From: an uncultured Oscillospiraceae bacterium
Lineage (GTDB): Bacteria > Bacillota > Clostridia > Oscillospirales > Ruminococcaceae
NCBI GenBank assembly: GCA_910587135.1
Contig: CAJULF010000007.1
Span: forward strand, 1 to 64,000
Reading direction: 5' to 3'
Length of the DNA stretch: 64,000 nucleotides
In this document: positions 42,457 to 49,749 of the stretch, in pieces
How the letters are laid out: each line of letters starts with the position of its first letter
How positions within the stretch are numbered: position 1 is the first letter of the stretch
The notes under the pieces: generated by a model
The model's input: only the letters and a program-made list of their open reading frames with translations
The model's database searches: none
What the model was told of the DNA's origin: nothing
Translations under genes and position numbers: made by a program

Positions 42457-42906
42457 ATGAAGATTTCTACTAAGGGGCGCTACGCGCTCAGAATGCTGCT
42501 TGATCTTGCGCAGCACTCAACCGAAGGCTCGGAAGCGGCGGGGCAGTATATCGCGCTTAAGGATATAGCCGCGCGTCAGAACATATCGAAAAAGTATCTG
42601 GAGCAGATCGTGCCGCTGCTGAACAAGGCGGAGCTTCTGCGGACCAACCGCGGATTTCAAGGGGGATATCTTCTGGCGAAGCCGCCGGAGAAATACACTG
42701 TCGGCGAGATACTTAGGGTGACTGAGGGCAGCCTTTGCCCTGTGAGCTGCCTTCGGCAGGACGGAGCGGCATGTCCGAGAAGTGCGGACTGCATGACGCT
42801 TCCCGTGTGGGACGGGCTGTATAAGGTTATAAACGAGTATCTTGACGGGGTAACGCTGAGGGATATATTGGATCAGTCCTCGGCGGGAAATAATTTCAGC
42901 ATTTAG
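42457..42906 (+). CDS. Rrf2-family (IscR-like) Fe-S transcription regulator
   Basis: 149 aa. Winged-HTH opening KISTKGRYALRMLLDLA, recognition helix around ISKKYLEQIV and wing NRGFQGGYLLAKP. The ligand loop has Cys94, Cys98, Cys106 and Cys112 (CPVSC, AACPRSADC), able to hold an Fe-S cluster. Usually such regulators precede iscS-type genes; here it precedes nadA, whose enzyme carries a 4Fe-4S cluster, so it may sense cluster or NAD status. The ribosome site comes from an R-E leader repeat. Confidence 0.92.
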   Translation: MKISTKGRYALRMLLDLAQHSTEGSEAAGQYIALKDIAARQNISKKYLEQIVPLLNKAELLRTNRGFQGGYLLAKPPEKYTVGEILRVTEGSLCPVSCLRQDGAACPRSADCMTLPVWDGLYKVINEYLDGVTLRDILDQSSAGNNFSI

Positions 42907-42949
42907 CCGCGCAGCAAAGCAACGCCGAAAAAGAGCAACATTTCGCCCA

Positions 42950-43092
42950 CGCAGGAAATTTTTCGCAAACCGTCGGAAAAGCGTAATGTAACGGAGCGCA
43001 GCGAAGTGGAGTGGAGCTTTTACGGCGAGTTAGCGCAAACGACGCATAGCGTCGCTTGCAGCGGTGCGTAAAATTTCAAATTAAAATAAGGA
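42950..43092 (+). repeat. R-E leader repeat before nadA
   Basis: GCAGGAAATTTTTCGCAAACC, several small palindromes (AACGGAGCGCAGCG, GACGCATAGCGTC), then GCGTAAAATTTCAAATTAAA followed by ATAAGGAG, which is the ribosome site of nadA. Same 3' block at 42421-42453, 48163-48193 and 52045-52074. Confidence 0.65.
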
Positions 43093-43102
43093 GTTCGATT
43101 TT

Positions 43103-44020
43103 ATGATAAAGGATATACAAGAGCGCATAGCTCAACTTAAAAAGGAAAAGGACGTCTGCATACTGGCACACTGCTACCAGTCGCATGATATTCTGGAGGT
43201 CGCGGATTATGTTGGCGACAGCTTCGGGCTTGCGCAAAAAGCGGCGAAAGCGGAGGCGGGGACGGTGATGATGTGCGGTGTGCGCTTCATGGCGGAAACC
43301 TGTAAGATATTGTCGCCCGAAAAGCGCATTCTGCTTCCTAAGAGCGACGCCGGCTGCCCCATGGCGGAACAGCTTGACGTTGATATGCTGGCGCAGCTGA
43401 AGGAGCGCTATCCCGACCACGCGGTGGTGGCTTACATAAATACCACGGCAGAGCTGAAAACGCTCTGCGATGTGTGCGTTACATCTTCCTCGGCGGCAAA
43501 GATCATCAAGAACATGGACGCGGATAAAATACTGTTTATTCCCGATTGTAATCTGGGCGGCTACATAGCAAAGCAGGTGCCCGAAAAGGAAATAAAGCTG
43601 ATAAACGGCGGCTGTCCTACTCACGCTAAGATAACCAAAAGAGAGGTCGAAGCGGCAAAGGCGGCGCACCCCGAAGCTCTGTTTCTGGTTCACCCCGAGT
43701 GTATTGCGGAGGTGACGGCGCTTGCGGATTTTGTCGGCAGCACAACCGAGATCATGGATTACGCTAAGGAAAGCGAAGCGAAATCTTTTATTATCGGAAC
43801 GGAAAACAGCATCGTGCAGCACCTCGGCATAGAGTGTTCCGATAAGAGGTTCTATCCGCTGTCAAAGGATCTGGTGTGCCACAATATGAAACTCACGACA
43901 ATAGCGGACGTGCTGCACTGCCTTGAGGGAACCGACGGCGAGGAGATAGCACTCGACGAGGATATCCGTCTTGGGGCTAAGCGCTGCATTGACGAAATGC
44001 TGAGGCTCGGCAATGGATAA
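43103..44020 (+). CDS. nadA: Quinolinate synthase
   Basis: Condenses iminoaspartate with dihydroxyacetone phosphate to quinolinate for NAD synthesis, using a 4Fe-4S cluster. Cys ligands are in MMCGVRFMAE (Cys58), HPECIAEV and LVCHNMK. AHCYQSHDILEVADYVGDS and INGGCPTHAKI are family motifs. At 305 aa it has the standard length. No nadB or nadC is adjacent in the window. It overlaps mnmA by 8 bases. Confidence 0.95.
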   Translation: MIKDIQERIAQLKKEKDVCILAHCYQSHDILEVADYVGDSFGLAQKAAKAEAGTVMMCGVRFMAETCKILSPEKRILLPKSDAGCPMAEQLDVDMLAQLKERYPDHAVVAYINTTAELKTLCDVCVTSSSAAKIIKNMDADKILFIPDCNLGGYIAKQVPEKEIKLINGGCPTHAKITKREVEAAKAAHPEALFLVHPECIAEVTALADFVGSTTEIMDYAKESEAKSFIIGTENSIVQHLGIECSDKRFYPLSKDLVCHNMKLTTIADVLHCLEGTDGEEIALDEDIRLGAKRCIDEMLRLGNG

Positions 44021-45116
44021 GCGGAAGGCACTGATAGCCATGAGCGGCGGCGTGGACAGTTCCGTCGCGGCGGCGCTTATGCTTGAAGCGGGATTTGACT
44101 GCATAGGCGTTACCATGAAGCTGCATGGCGGTGGCGGTACATATTCCGAAAAATCCTGCTGCACCGCTTCCGACGCGGAGGACGCGCGCGGGGTCTGCGC
44201 AAGGCTTGGCATGAAATATTATGTTTTCGATTTTTCCGCGGACTTTGAAGAGCGGGTCATACGCCGTTTTGCGGAAGCCTACGAAAACGGGCTTACGCCG
44301 AATCCCTGCATTGACTGCAACCGTTTTCTCAAATTTGACAGACTGTACCGCCGCGCGGAGGAGCTGGGCTGCGATTTTATAGTTACGGGACATTACGCGC
44401 GGATAGATTTCGATGAAAAGAGCGGACGGTGGCTGCTGAAAAAATCCCTTAATGCCGCCAAGGATCAGACATATGTGCTGTATTCGCTTACGCAGGAGCA
44501 GCTTGAGCATACCCGATTCCCGCTTGGAAATTTCACGGGCAAAGAAGAGGTAAGGGCACTTGCCCATAAGCTCGACTTGATAAATGCCGCCAAGCGGGAC
44601 AGCCAGGATATCTGCTTTGTTCCCGACGGTGACTACGCGGAATTTATACGGCGGTACTCGGGTAAGGATTACCCACGCGGCAGCTTTGTTGATAAAAGCG
44701 GGAATGTTCTGGGGGAGCACAAGGGAATAATTCACTATACCATAGGTCAGCGCAAGGGTCTGGGGCTGTCGTTTCCCGAGCCGATGTATGTCTGCGAAAA
44801 AAATACCGCGGACAACACCGTAATCCTCGCACCCGAAATGGAGCTGTATTCCCGCACGCTTATCGCGAACGATTTCAACTGGATATCCCGCGAAGGCGCT
44901 CCCGAAAAGCCGCTGAGAGTATGGGGCAAGACCCGTTACAGCGCAAGGGAGGCTCCCGCATATGCCGAGGCTTCCGCGGGCGGAGTGAAAATCACCTTTG
45001 ACGAGCCGCAGCGGGCGGTCACCGCGGGACAGGCGGTGGTGCTGTACGACGGGGATACTGTCGTAGGCGGAGGTACTATAATAAAGACCGAAAACGGAGG
45101 AAAAACAACATGGTGA
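44013..45116 (+). CDS. mnmA: tRNA-specific 2-thiouridylase
   Basis: Adds sulfur to U34 of Glu, Gln and Lys tRNAs. PP-loop motif SGGVDSSVAA (11-20), catalytic Cys in TPNPCIDCN and persulfide Cys in DSQDICFVPDG; TIGQRKGLGL follows. At 367 aa it has the standard length. It overlaps nadA (8 nt) and ung (7 nt), so all three are coupled under the Rrf2 regulator, grouping sulfur/Fe-S dependent functions. Confidence 0.96.
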   Translation: MDKRKALIAMSGGVDSSVAAALMLEAGFDCIGVTMKLHGGGGTYSEKSCCTASDAEDARGVCARLGMKYYVFDFSADFEERVIRRFAEAYENGLTPNPCIDCNRFLKFDRLYRRAEELGCDFIVTGHYARIDFDEKSGRWLLKKSLNAAKDQTYVLYSLTQEQLEHTRFPLGNFTGKEEVRALAHKLDLINAAKRDSQDICFVPDGDYAEFIRRYSGKDYPRGSFVDKSGNVLGEHKGIIHYTIGQRKGLGLSFPEPMYVCEKNTADNTVILAPEMELYSRTLIANDFNWISREGAPEKPLRVWGKTRYSAREAPAYAEASAGGVKITFDEPQRAVTAGQAVVLYDGDTVVGGGTIIKTENGGKTTW

Positions 45117-45781
45117 ACATTGGAAACGAATGGGACGATTTACTTGCTGACGAGTTTAAAAAGGAGTACTACCTTAAACTCAGGGAATTTCTGAAAAGCG
45201 AATACAATTCCAGACGCATCTATCCGCCTATGGACGATATCTTCAACGCGCTGCGCTACACCCCTTACAGCAGTGTGAGGGCGGTTATTCTGGGGCAGGA
45301 TCCTTACCACGGCGCGGGGCAGGCGCACGGGCTGTGCTTTTCCGTTAAAAAGGGAGTCGCGCCGCCGCCCTCTCTGCAAAATATTTTTAAAGAGATCAAT
45401 ACCGATCTGGGAATACCCGCGCCCCATCACGGGGAGCTTACCGATTGGGCAAAAAGCGGAGTGCTGCTGCTCAACACCACGCTGACCGTACGCGAGGGCA
45501 TGGCGAACAGTCACCGCGGACAGGGCTGGGAAATATTCACCGACAGGATAGTGGAGCTGCTCAACGAGCGCGAGCAGCCGATAGTGTTCCTGCTGTGGGG
45601 CGGGAACGCGCGCAGCAAAGCAAAGCTGATAAAAAATCCCGCGCATCTGGTATTGCAGTGCGCTCACCCAAGCCCTCTGTCTGCCTATAACGGATTTTTC
45701 GGCTGCAAGCATTTCTCAAAGGCAAACGAGTTCCTGCGCGAGCATGGAATGTCGGAAATAAACTGGGCGATAAGCGACTGA
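45110..45781 (+). CDS. ung: Uracil-DNA glycosylase
   Basis: Family 1 UDG removing uracil from DNA. GQDPYH (62-67) with catalytic Asp64, LLNTTLTVREG, LLWGGNARSK and HPSPLSAYNGFFGC are all present. At 223 aa it has the standard length. It overlaps the mnmA end by 7 bases. Confidence 0.97.
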   Translation: MVNIGNEWDDLLADEFKKEYYLKLREFLKSEYNSRRIYPPMDDIFNALRYTPYSSVRAVILGQDPYHGAGQAHGLCFSVKKGVAPPPSLQNIFKEINTDLGIPAPHHGELTDWAKSGVLLLNTTLTVREGMANSHRGQGWEIFTDRIVELLNEREQPIVFLLWGGNARSKAKLIKNPAHLVLQCAHPSPLSAYNGFFGCKHFSKANEFLREHGMSEINWAISD

Positions 45782-45785
45782 TATA

Positions 45786-45962
45786 AAGGCAGCACCGCAC
45801 AAAGTCCGTGCTTCGCGCTTTGTATGCATCTTGCTTGAATATTTTCCGTCATTTTGCACAAGTTTTCTTTGGCAGGCGTCATCCCGACGGCGTCGAGCCT
45901 GTACAATCCGATGAAAAATCTTACGGCGTAACCTGCGAACAAGCTTTGCGCGGTGTTGCCTA
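45786..45962. repeat. R-B element, copy 2
   Basis: Ends AAGGCAGCACCGCACAAAG / CTTTGCGCGGTGTTGCCT with two or three mismatches; inside is GCATCTTGCTTGAATATTTT. It sits between ung and the TPR gene, just after the ung stop. Confidence 0.8.
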
Positions 45963-45986
45963 AAATTTACGAAAGGGGAAAACGGT

Positions 45987-47138
45987 ATGCTTGAATATTG
46001 TGTTTGCCCCAAGTGCGAGCGAATGATAATGCTTGACGGGGAGTTCCCCTCCGGCTTCTGCCTGTACTGCGGCACGCATATTTTGTATGCGGAGGCACGG
46101 GAGGAGCTTCTGGAGGGATTGAAAACCATTATCCCCGACGAACTGGTTCTTGAAGCCGACCTGAGCGAGCTTATAGAAGAGGACGGCGCGGGCGAGGATT
46201 CCTACGGTGTTTCGGAGTGCCGTGAGGAGGCTGACAAGGGTCATGAATATATGGGCAAGTGGGACTTTGAAAAGGCGTTCGCCTCCTATTCGAGGGCGCT
46301 TGAGTGGAGCCCGTTGGATTTTGAGAGTATGTGCGGGCGCATGACCGCGGGAATACTTCGCCTTAAGGACGTGGAGCAGTGGGAGGGCTATTTAAGCGAC
46401 TGCATAGCGCTTATACGGTCGCAGGCAGACTGGAACATGGCGCAGAAAGCGCTGGAATATGCCTTGGATATAATGAGAAAATTCCTGTCAAAGGGCGGAA
46501 GATTTGTATCGCCGCACTATACGAGGGGATTTTTCGGTAAGCTGATGGAGAGCTTTCCCGTGTTGCGCAAGACCGCCTGTGATATATTCGCGCATTGCCT
46601 TAACGTTGCATACGCTCCCTTTACCGACGCGGCGCGTCTGGACCATGAAACCACGCGCTTTGCGGTGGGAGATTATCCCGCCGAGCAGATAAAGGAGTAC
46701 CGCCGCGGAATGCTGCTTGTTATACGGTATCACGAGGACAGTCACATAAAGGAGAGCCTGTGCCGTGCTCTTTATGTTTATGACAGAGCGGTGTGGCTGC
46801 GTAATAAGGATATTGCACGCATAAACGACGCGATAGAGCTTTGTGAAAGCGTGACCGACGGCAGCTATCCCCCGCAGGACGTTAAAATAGTGATAGGCGC
46901 GATGTATGATTTTCTTATGATGGGCGGTCTGGAGCAGAATACCACGCCGCGGGAAAAGCGCCTGTTCCTGTCAAGAGTGTATACATACGAGCAGGTGAAA
47001 AGAATGGAGCGCTTTTTCGGCGGGTATCTGTTTTTTTATCAGCTTTACGGAGAAATATATCTCATGCAGAAAAAATCCTCGCCGCTGTCCGCGGAGTATA
47101 AGCGTATACAGGAGAAGATAAAGCGGTTAAGTCCGTAG
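45987..47138 (+). CDS. Zinc-ribbon/TPR-like protein (383 aa)
   Basis: An N-terminal zinc ribbon CVCPKCERMI ... GFCLYCGTH (Cys pairs near residues 5-8 and 31-34) is followed by a TPR-like helical pair (EYMGKWDFEKAFASYSRALE) and a long all-helical region to the end. No enzyme motif is visible. Such proteins usually act in protein-protein contacts. GAAAGGGGA precedes the start. Exact role unknown. Confidence 0.7.
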   Translation: MLEYCVCPKCERMIMLDGEFPSGFCLYCGTHILYAEAREELLEGLKTIIPDELVLEADLSELIEEDGAGEDSYGVSECREEADKGHEYMGKWDFEKAFASYSRALEWSPLDFESMCGRMTAGILRLKDVEQWEGYLSDCIALIRSQADWNMAQKALEYALDIMRKFLSKGGRFVSPHYTRGFFGKLMESFPVLRKTACDIFAHCLNVAYAPFTDAARLDHETTRFAVGDYPAEQIKEYRRGMLLVIRYHEDSHIKESLCRALYVYDRAVWLRNKDIARINDAIELCESVTDGSYPPQDVKIVIGAMYDFLMMGGLEQNTTPREKRLFLSRVYTYEQVKRMERFFGGYLFFYQLYGEIYLMQKKSSPLSAEYKRIQEKIKRLSP

Positions 47139-47188
47139 CTTATCGGCAGGATAAAAGGGAGGGATTTCGTAAAGAACGGGAGATCAGT

Positions 47189-47602
47189 ATGACAGTAAGA
47201 TTCGGTTCCGATGATGACAAGAGGAAAATATTCGCAAAGCGTCCGCAGGCAGCCGGATTTTTTTCGGACGACGGATACTTTGTCGTGGCTGAGAATGACG
47301 ATGATATCGCGGGATTTGCTGCGGTGTTCGGCAGGAAAATTCCCGCTCCCGTAGAGGAAACAGAGGCTTTCATAAATCTGATAGAGGTTTTCGAGGAGTA
47401 TCAGAAAAGCGGAGTTGCTTCAATGCTGGTGCGGCATATTGCCGAAACGGAAAAGCCGAAAGGCACATATCAGGTCAGAGCGTACTGCGAAATCTCAAAC
47501 GCCGCTTCTCACGCTTTGTGGCGAAAAAACGGCTTTGGGATATCTCCCGTAAAAATGCAGGACGGCAGCATAGCGGGGTCATTCGTAACGCTGATTCTTT
47601 AA
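47189..47602 (+). CDS. GNAT-family acetyltransferase
   Basis: 137 aa. VAENDDDIAGFAAVFGRK is the central strand pair. EVFEEYQKSGVASMLVRHIAETEK is the acetyl-CoA loop and helix (Q-x-x-G-V/I-A variant). NAASHALWRKNGFG is the C-terminal helix and strand. Substrate not predictable. A GGGAGA site precedes the ATG. Confidence 0.85.
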   Translation: MTVRFGSDDDKRKIFAKRPQAAGFFSDDGYFVVAENDDDIAGFAAVFGRKIPAPVEETEAFINLIEVFEEYQKSGVASMLVRHIAETEKPKGTYQVRAYCEISNAASHALWRKNGFGISPVKMQDGSIAGSFVTLIL

Positions 47603-47628
47603 AGTCAGATTTAAATGAGGCGCACAAA

Positions 47629-47974
47629 ATGGAAAGCCCTTGAAAAACGATAAAGCTTTCCGATTTTGAGAATCATATGAGGCTGAATACCGTAATGCAG
47701 TTAAAGGCGCTTAACGATATTATGAAAAAACAAGTTGGATACTTATACGGCAAGCAGCGTTATGGTTTTAGGCGTAGCGGGCGGTAACGGTCTTGAAAAT
47801 ATCGATGTAAAAAAATACTCCGCTGTTTACGGCGTAGATGTAAATTCCGATAAGGAGCTGGGGCTGACGCATATTTTTCTGCTGACAGATAACAATGTAC
47901 CGGCATATGAGTTTTACAAAAAGTGCGGATTTTATGAGCTGAAAAGAAATGCAGCTTTTGCCAAAGAGTTGTAA
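47629..47974 (+). pseudogene. Chimeric remnant: methyltransferase start fused to GNAT end
   Basis: ATG GAA AGC CCT TGA: the fifth codon is TGA where relatives have Trp. The same frame continues KTIKLSDFENHM ... ALNDIMKK. Removing one A from the A-run joins LDTYTASSVMVLGVAGGNGLE, the SAM site of a class I methyltransferase. After VYGVDVNSD the sequence changes to KELGLTHIFLLTDNNVPAYE then FYKKCGFYELKR, a GNAT C-terminus. So it carries a nonsense codon, a frameshift and a deletion/fusion. Confidence 0.75.
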
Positions 47975-48125
47975 GAGTCTGTTTAACATCGTCCGAAGCA
48001 TAGTCTTTACCCGTTTTTCCGCGCCGTACTCAGGCAATTTACAGTACATCTGCGAAAAATTGCCGCAGTTCAACGCGAAAATCCGGGCAAATCCGGCACT
48101 TCTCCGGGTACCAAACAAGCTCTAA
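47973..48125. repeat. R-D element, copy 1
   Basis: AAGAGTCTGTTTAACATC at the left, GGTACCAAACAAGCTCTAA at the right as imperfect inverse. Inner CAGTACATCTGCGAAAAATTG matches ACAGTATTTCTGCGAAAAATTG of the copy at 60624-60807. It lies directly after the methyltransferase/GNAT remnant. Confidence 0.6.
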
Positions 48126-48162
48126 AACAGGCTTCAAGCGGCATTCTGCGAATTGAGCCGCC

Positions 48163-48193
48163 GCAGCGCGAAAATTCAAATTAAGATAAGGAG
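48163..48193 (+). repeat. R-E leader block before PH-domain gene
   Basis: GCGCGAAAATTCAAATTAAG followed by ATAAGGAG, the ribosome site of the gene at 48200. Same block as before nadA, the Rrf2 gene (42421) and the GH43 gene (52045). Confidence 0.6.
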
Positions 48194-48199
48194 AAAATC

Positions 48200-48655
48200 A
48201 TGGCTAATATTGAGAAACTCACCCGCGAGTATGGGAAAGTATTATGGACGGGCAAGAAGTGCATTCTCGGAATGCCGATATCGTTCACGCGGTATATACT
48301 TACGGATACGCGGCTGATAACGCGCGTCGGATTGCTTAATTTAAAGGAGGACGAGGTTGAGCTTTATCGGGTGTTCGATAAGTCGGTTAGCCTGTCGCTG
48401 GGGCAGAGGATAGTTGGCTGCGGGACGATAAAGCTGCTTGCCAAGGACAGCGACACGCCTGTAAAGGAGATGAAGTCGGTGAAAAAACCGCGCGAGGTAA
48501 AGCGCCTGCTTGACGAGGCAATTCATGTGCAGAGGGATAAATACTTGGTGCGCGGCAAGGATATGGTGGGTGTGAACGTGTCGGACAACGACAGCGACGG
48601 CAGCGGAATACTTGACGATCCGGAACGAGCCGAATGCCGGAATTGCACTGAATAA
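48200..48655 (+). CDS. Bacterial PH-domain protein (bPH_2-like)
   Basis: 151 aa without membrane helices. GKKCILGMPISFTRYILTDTRLITRVGLL, LKEDEVELYRVFDKSVSLSLGQR (in parts) and GCGTIKLLAKDSDTPVKEMKSVKKP follow the strand order of the bPH_2 (YdbS/YdbT) domain: a short helix pair and the phrase LTDTRLITRxGLL. A disordered acidic tail closes the protein. Function unknown; the fold is that of the PH superfamily. Confidence 0.8.
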   Translation: MANIEKLTREYGKVLWTGKKCILGMPISFTRYILTDTRLITRVGLLNLKEDEVELYRVFDKSVSLSLGQRIVGCGTIKLLAKDSDTPVKEMKSVKKPREVKRLLDEAIHVQRDKYLVRGKDMVGVNVSDNDSDGSGILDDPERAECRNCTE

Positions 48656-48697
48656 GGAAAAAATCCCGAAAAAACAGAAAAATCTTTCAAAAAGCAC

Positions 48698-48726
48698 TTG
48701 AAATTTAATCGGTAATGTGGTATAAT
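48698..48726 (+). promoter_or_regulatory. secG promoter
   Basis: TTGAAA (48698-48703), 17 bases, TATAAT (48721-48726), 70 bases before the secG ATG. Confidence 0.75.
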
Positions 48727-48795
48727 TTTAAGGTATGATATACATAGAAATATAAATTGAATCGGCTGAAATGCCTTTTGGAGGAAAACAGAGAA

Positions 48796-49239
48796 ATGGG
48801 AATTTTTGAAATAATAAGCGCGATAATACTTATTGTCGCTTGCGTGTTTATTGTAATAGTTATATTGATGAAAGAAACCAAAACCCAGATGTCCCAGACG
48901 ATCTCGGGAAACAGCTCCGACAGCTTCTATCAGAAGAATTCGGGCAGAACCAAGGAAGCGATGCTTAACAAGGCTACCATAACGGCTGCGGTTGTGTTCT
49001 TTGTGCTGGCGGTAGCGGTTAATGTCATCAATGTTTATTTCGGCGGCTCCAAGGATAATATAGATTCCTCGTCAAATTCATCGGTTTCCGATGAGGTGAG
49101 CAACGTGGACGATATGAGCGGCATTGATCTGGCGGGAACAGCCGAGGGAAGCTCTGTCGCAACAGGCGAAGCGGGCGGAACAACTGATTCGGGCGCTTCG
49201 GGCGAGGACAGCTCCTCAGCTCCGACTACGGCGGAGTAA
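48796..49239 (+). CDS. secG: Preprotein translocase subunit SecG
   Basis: Small SecYEG subunit that aids protein export. Two membrane helices (about residues 3-25 and 61-82) enclose MSQTISGNSSDSFYQKNSGRTKEAMLNKAT, the conserved SecG cytosolic loop (in part). The usual length is about 75-80 residues; here a 60-residue Ser/Gly/Asp/Glu-rich tail follows. I start at 48796 behind GGAGG. It is followed by rnr, the common secG-rnr order. Confidence 0.88.
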   Translation: MGIFEIISAIILIVACVFIVIVILMKETKTQMSQTISGNSSDSFYQKNSGRTKEAMLNKATITAAVVFFVLAVAVNVINVYFGGSKDNIDSSSNSSVSDEVSNVDDMSGIDLAGTAEGSSVATGEAGGTTDSGASGEDSSSAPTTAE

Positions 49240-49254
49240 AAATAATGCTGATTC

Positions 49255-49286
49255 GGACAGGCATCAACGCCTGTCCTTTATTGTAT
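49255..49286 (+). terminator. secG terminator
   Basis: GGACAGGC / GCCTGTCC 8-bp stem with 6-base loop, followed by TTTATT. It separates secG from the repeat region and rnr. Confidence 0.85.
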
Positions 49287-49316
49287 ATTTACGGGAACGG
49301 AGCAGCGGCAGAAAGT

Positions 49317-49657
49317 AGAACTTGTTCTCATAGCCCGAAATGCTTGGATAACGAAGCAAATTCCACGCATTTTGAGGCGGTTTTTCGCAGGCGTACTGTA
49401 TGTGCGTTAAGGCAACACCGCACAAAGCTTGTGCGCAGATTGCGCCGTCAGGTTTTTTGTCAGATTGTACAAGCTCGACGCCGGCGGGCTGACGCCCGCC
49501 AAGGAGAACTTGTGCAATATGACGGAAAATATGCAAGCAAGATGCGTGCAAAGCGCGAAGCGCGGGCTTTGTGCGGTGTTGCCTTAAGAAAAACCAACGA
49601 AGAAAGGTGTGGAATTTGCCGTTAGACAAGCGTTGAGCGGCTATGAGAACAAGTTCT
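49317..49657. repeat. R-A element with an R-B element inserted inside
   Basis: Outer ends AGAACTTGTTCTCATAGCC (49317) and GGCTATGAGAACAAGTTCT (ending 49657) are perfect inverses. Inside, 49407-49587 is a full R-B copy in inverted orientation with perfect ends TTAAGGCAACACCGC / GCGGTGTTGCCTTAA. The remaining inner R-A arms are also partly complementary (GAAGCAAATTCCAC / GTGGAATTTGC). It shows R-B moved into R-A. Confidence 0.85.
49407..49587. repeat. R-B element, copy 3 (nested)
   Basis: 181 bp with perfect 22-bp ends (TTAAGGCAACACCGCACAAA inward) in the opposite orientation to copy 1. Inner GAAAATATGCAAGCAAGATGC is the inverse of the block seen in copy 1. No coding capacity. Confidence 0.85.
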
Positions 49658-49749
49658 TATAAAAGCGGGCGCGGCGGGAAATAATAAAGGTTATAGGAGC
49701 GCCGCTTAAATTTTGAAAGGAGAAGCGCTCACGAACGGAGCGGAGAGTT

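Noticed and set aside
32232..49587. Repeated 20-bp motifs as a CRISPR array
   Set aside because: The repeats are inverted pairs at element ends, far apart, without regular spacers or cas genes.
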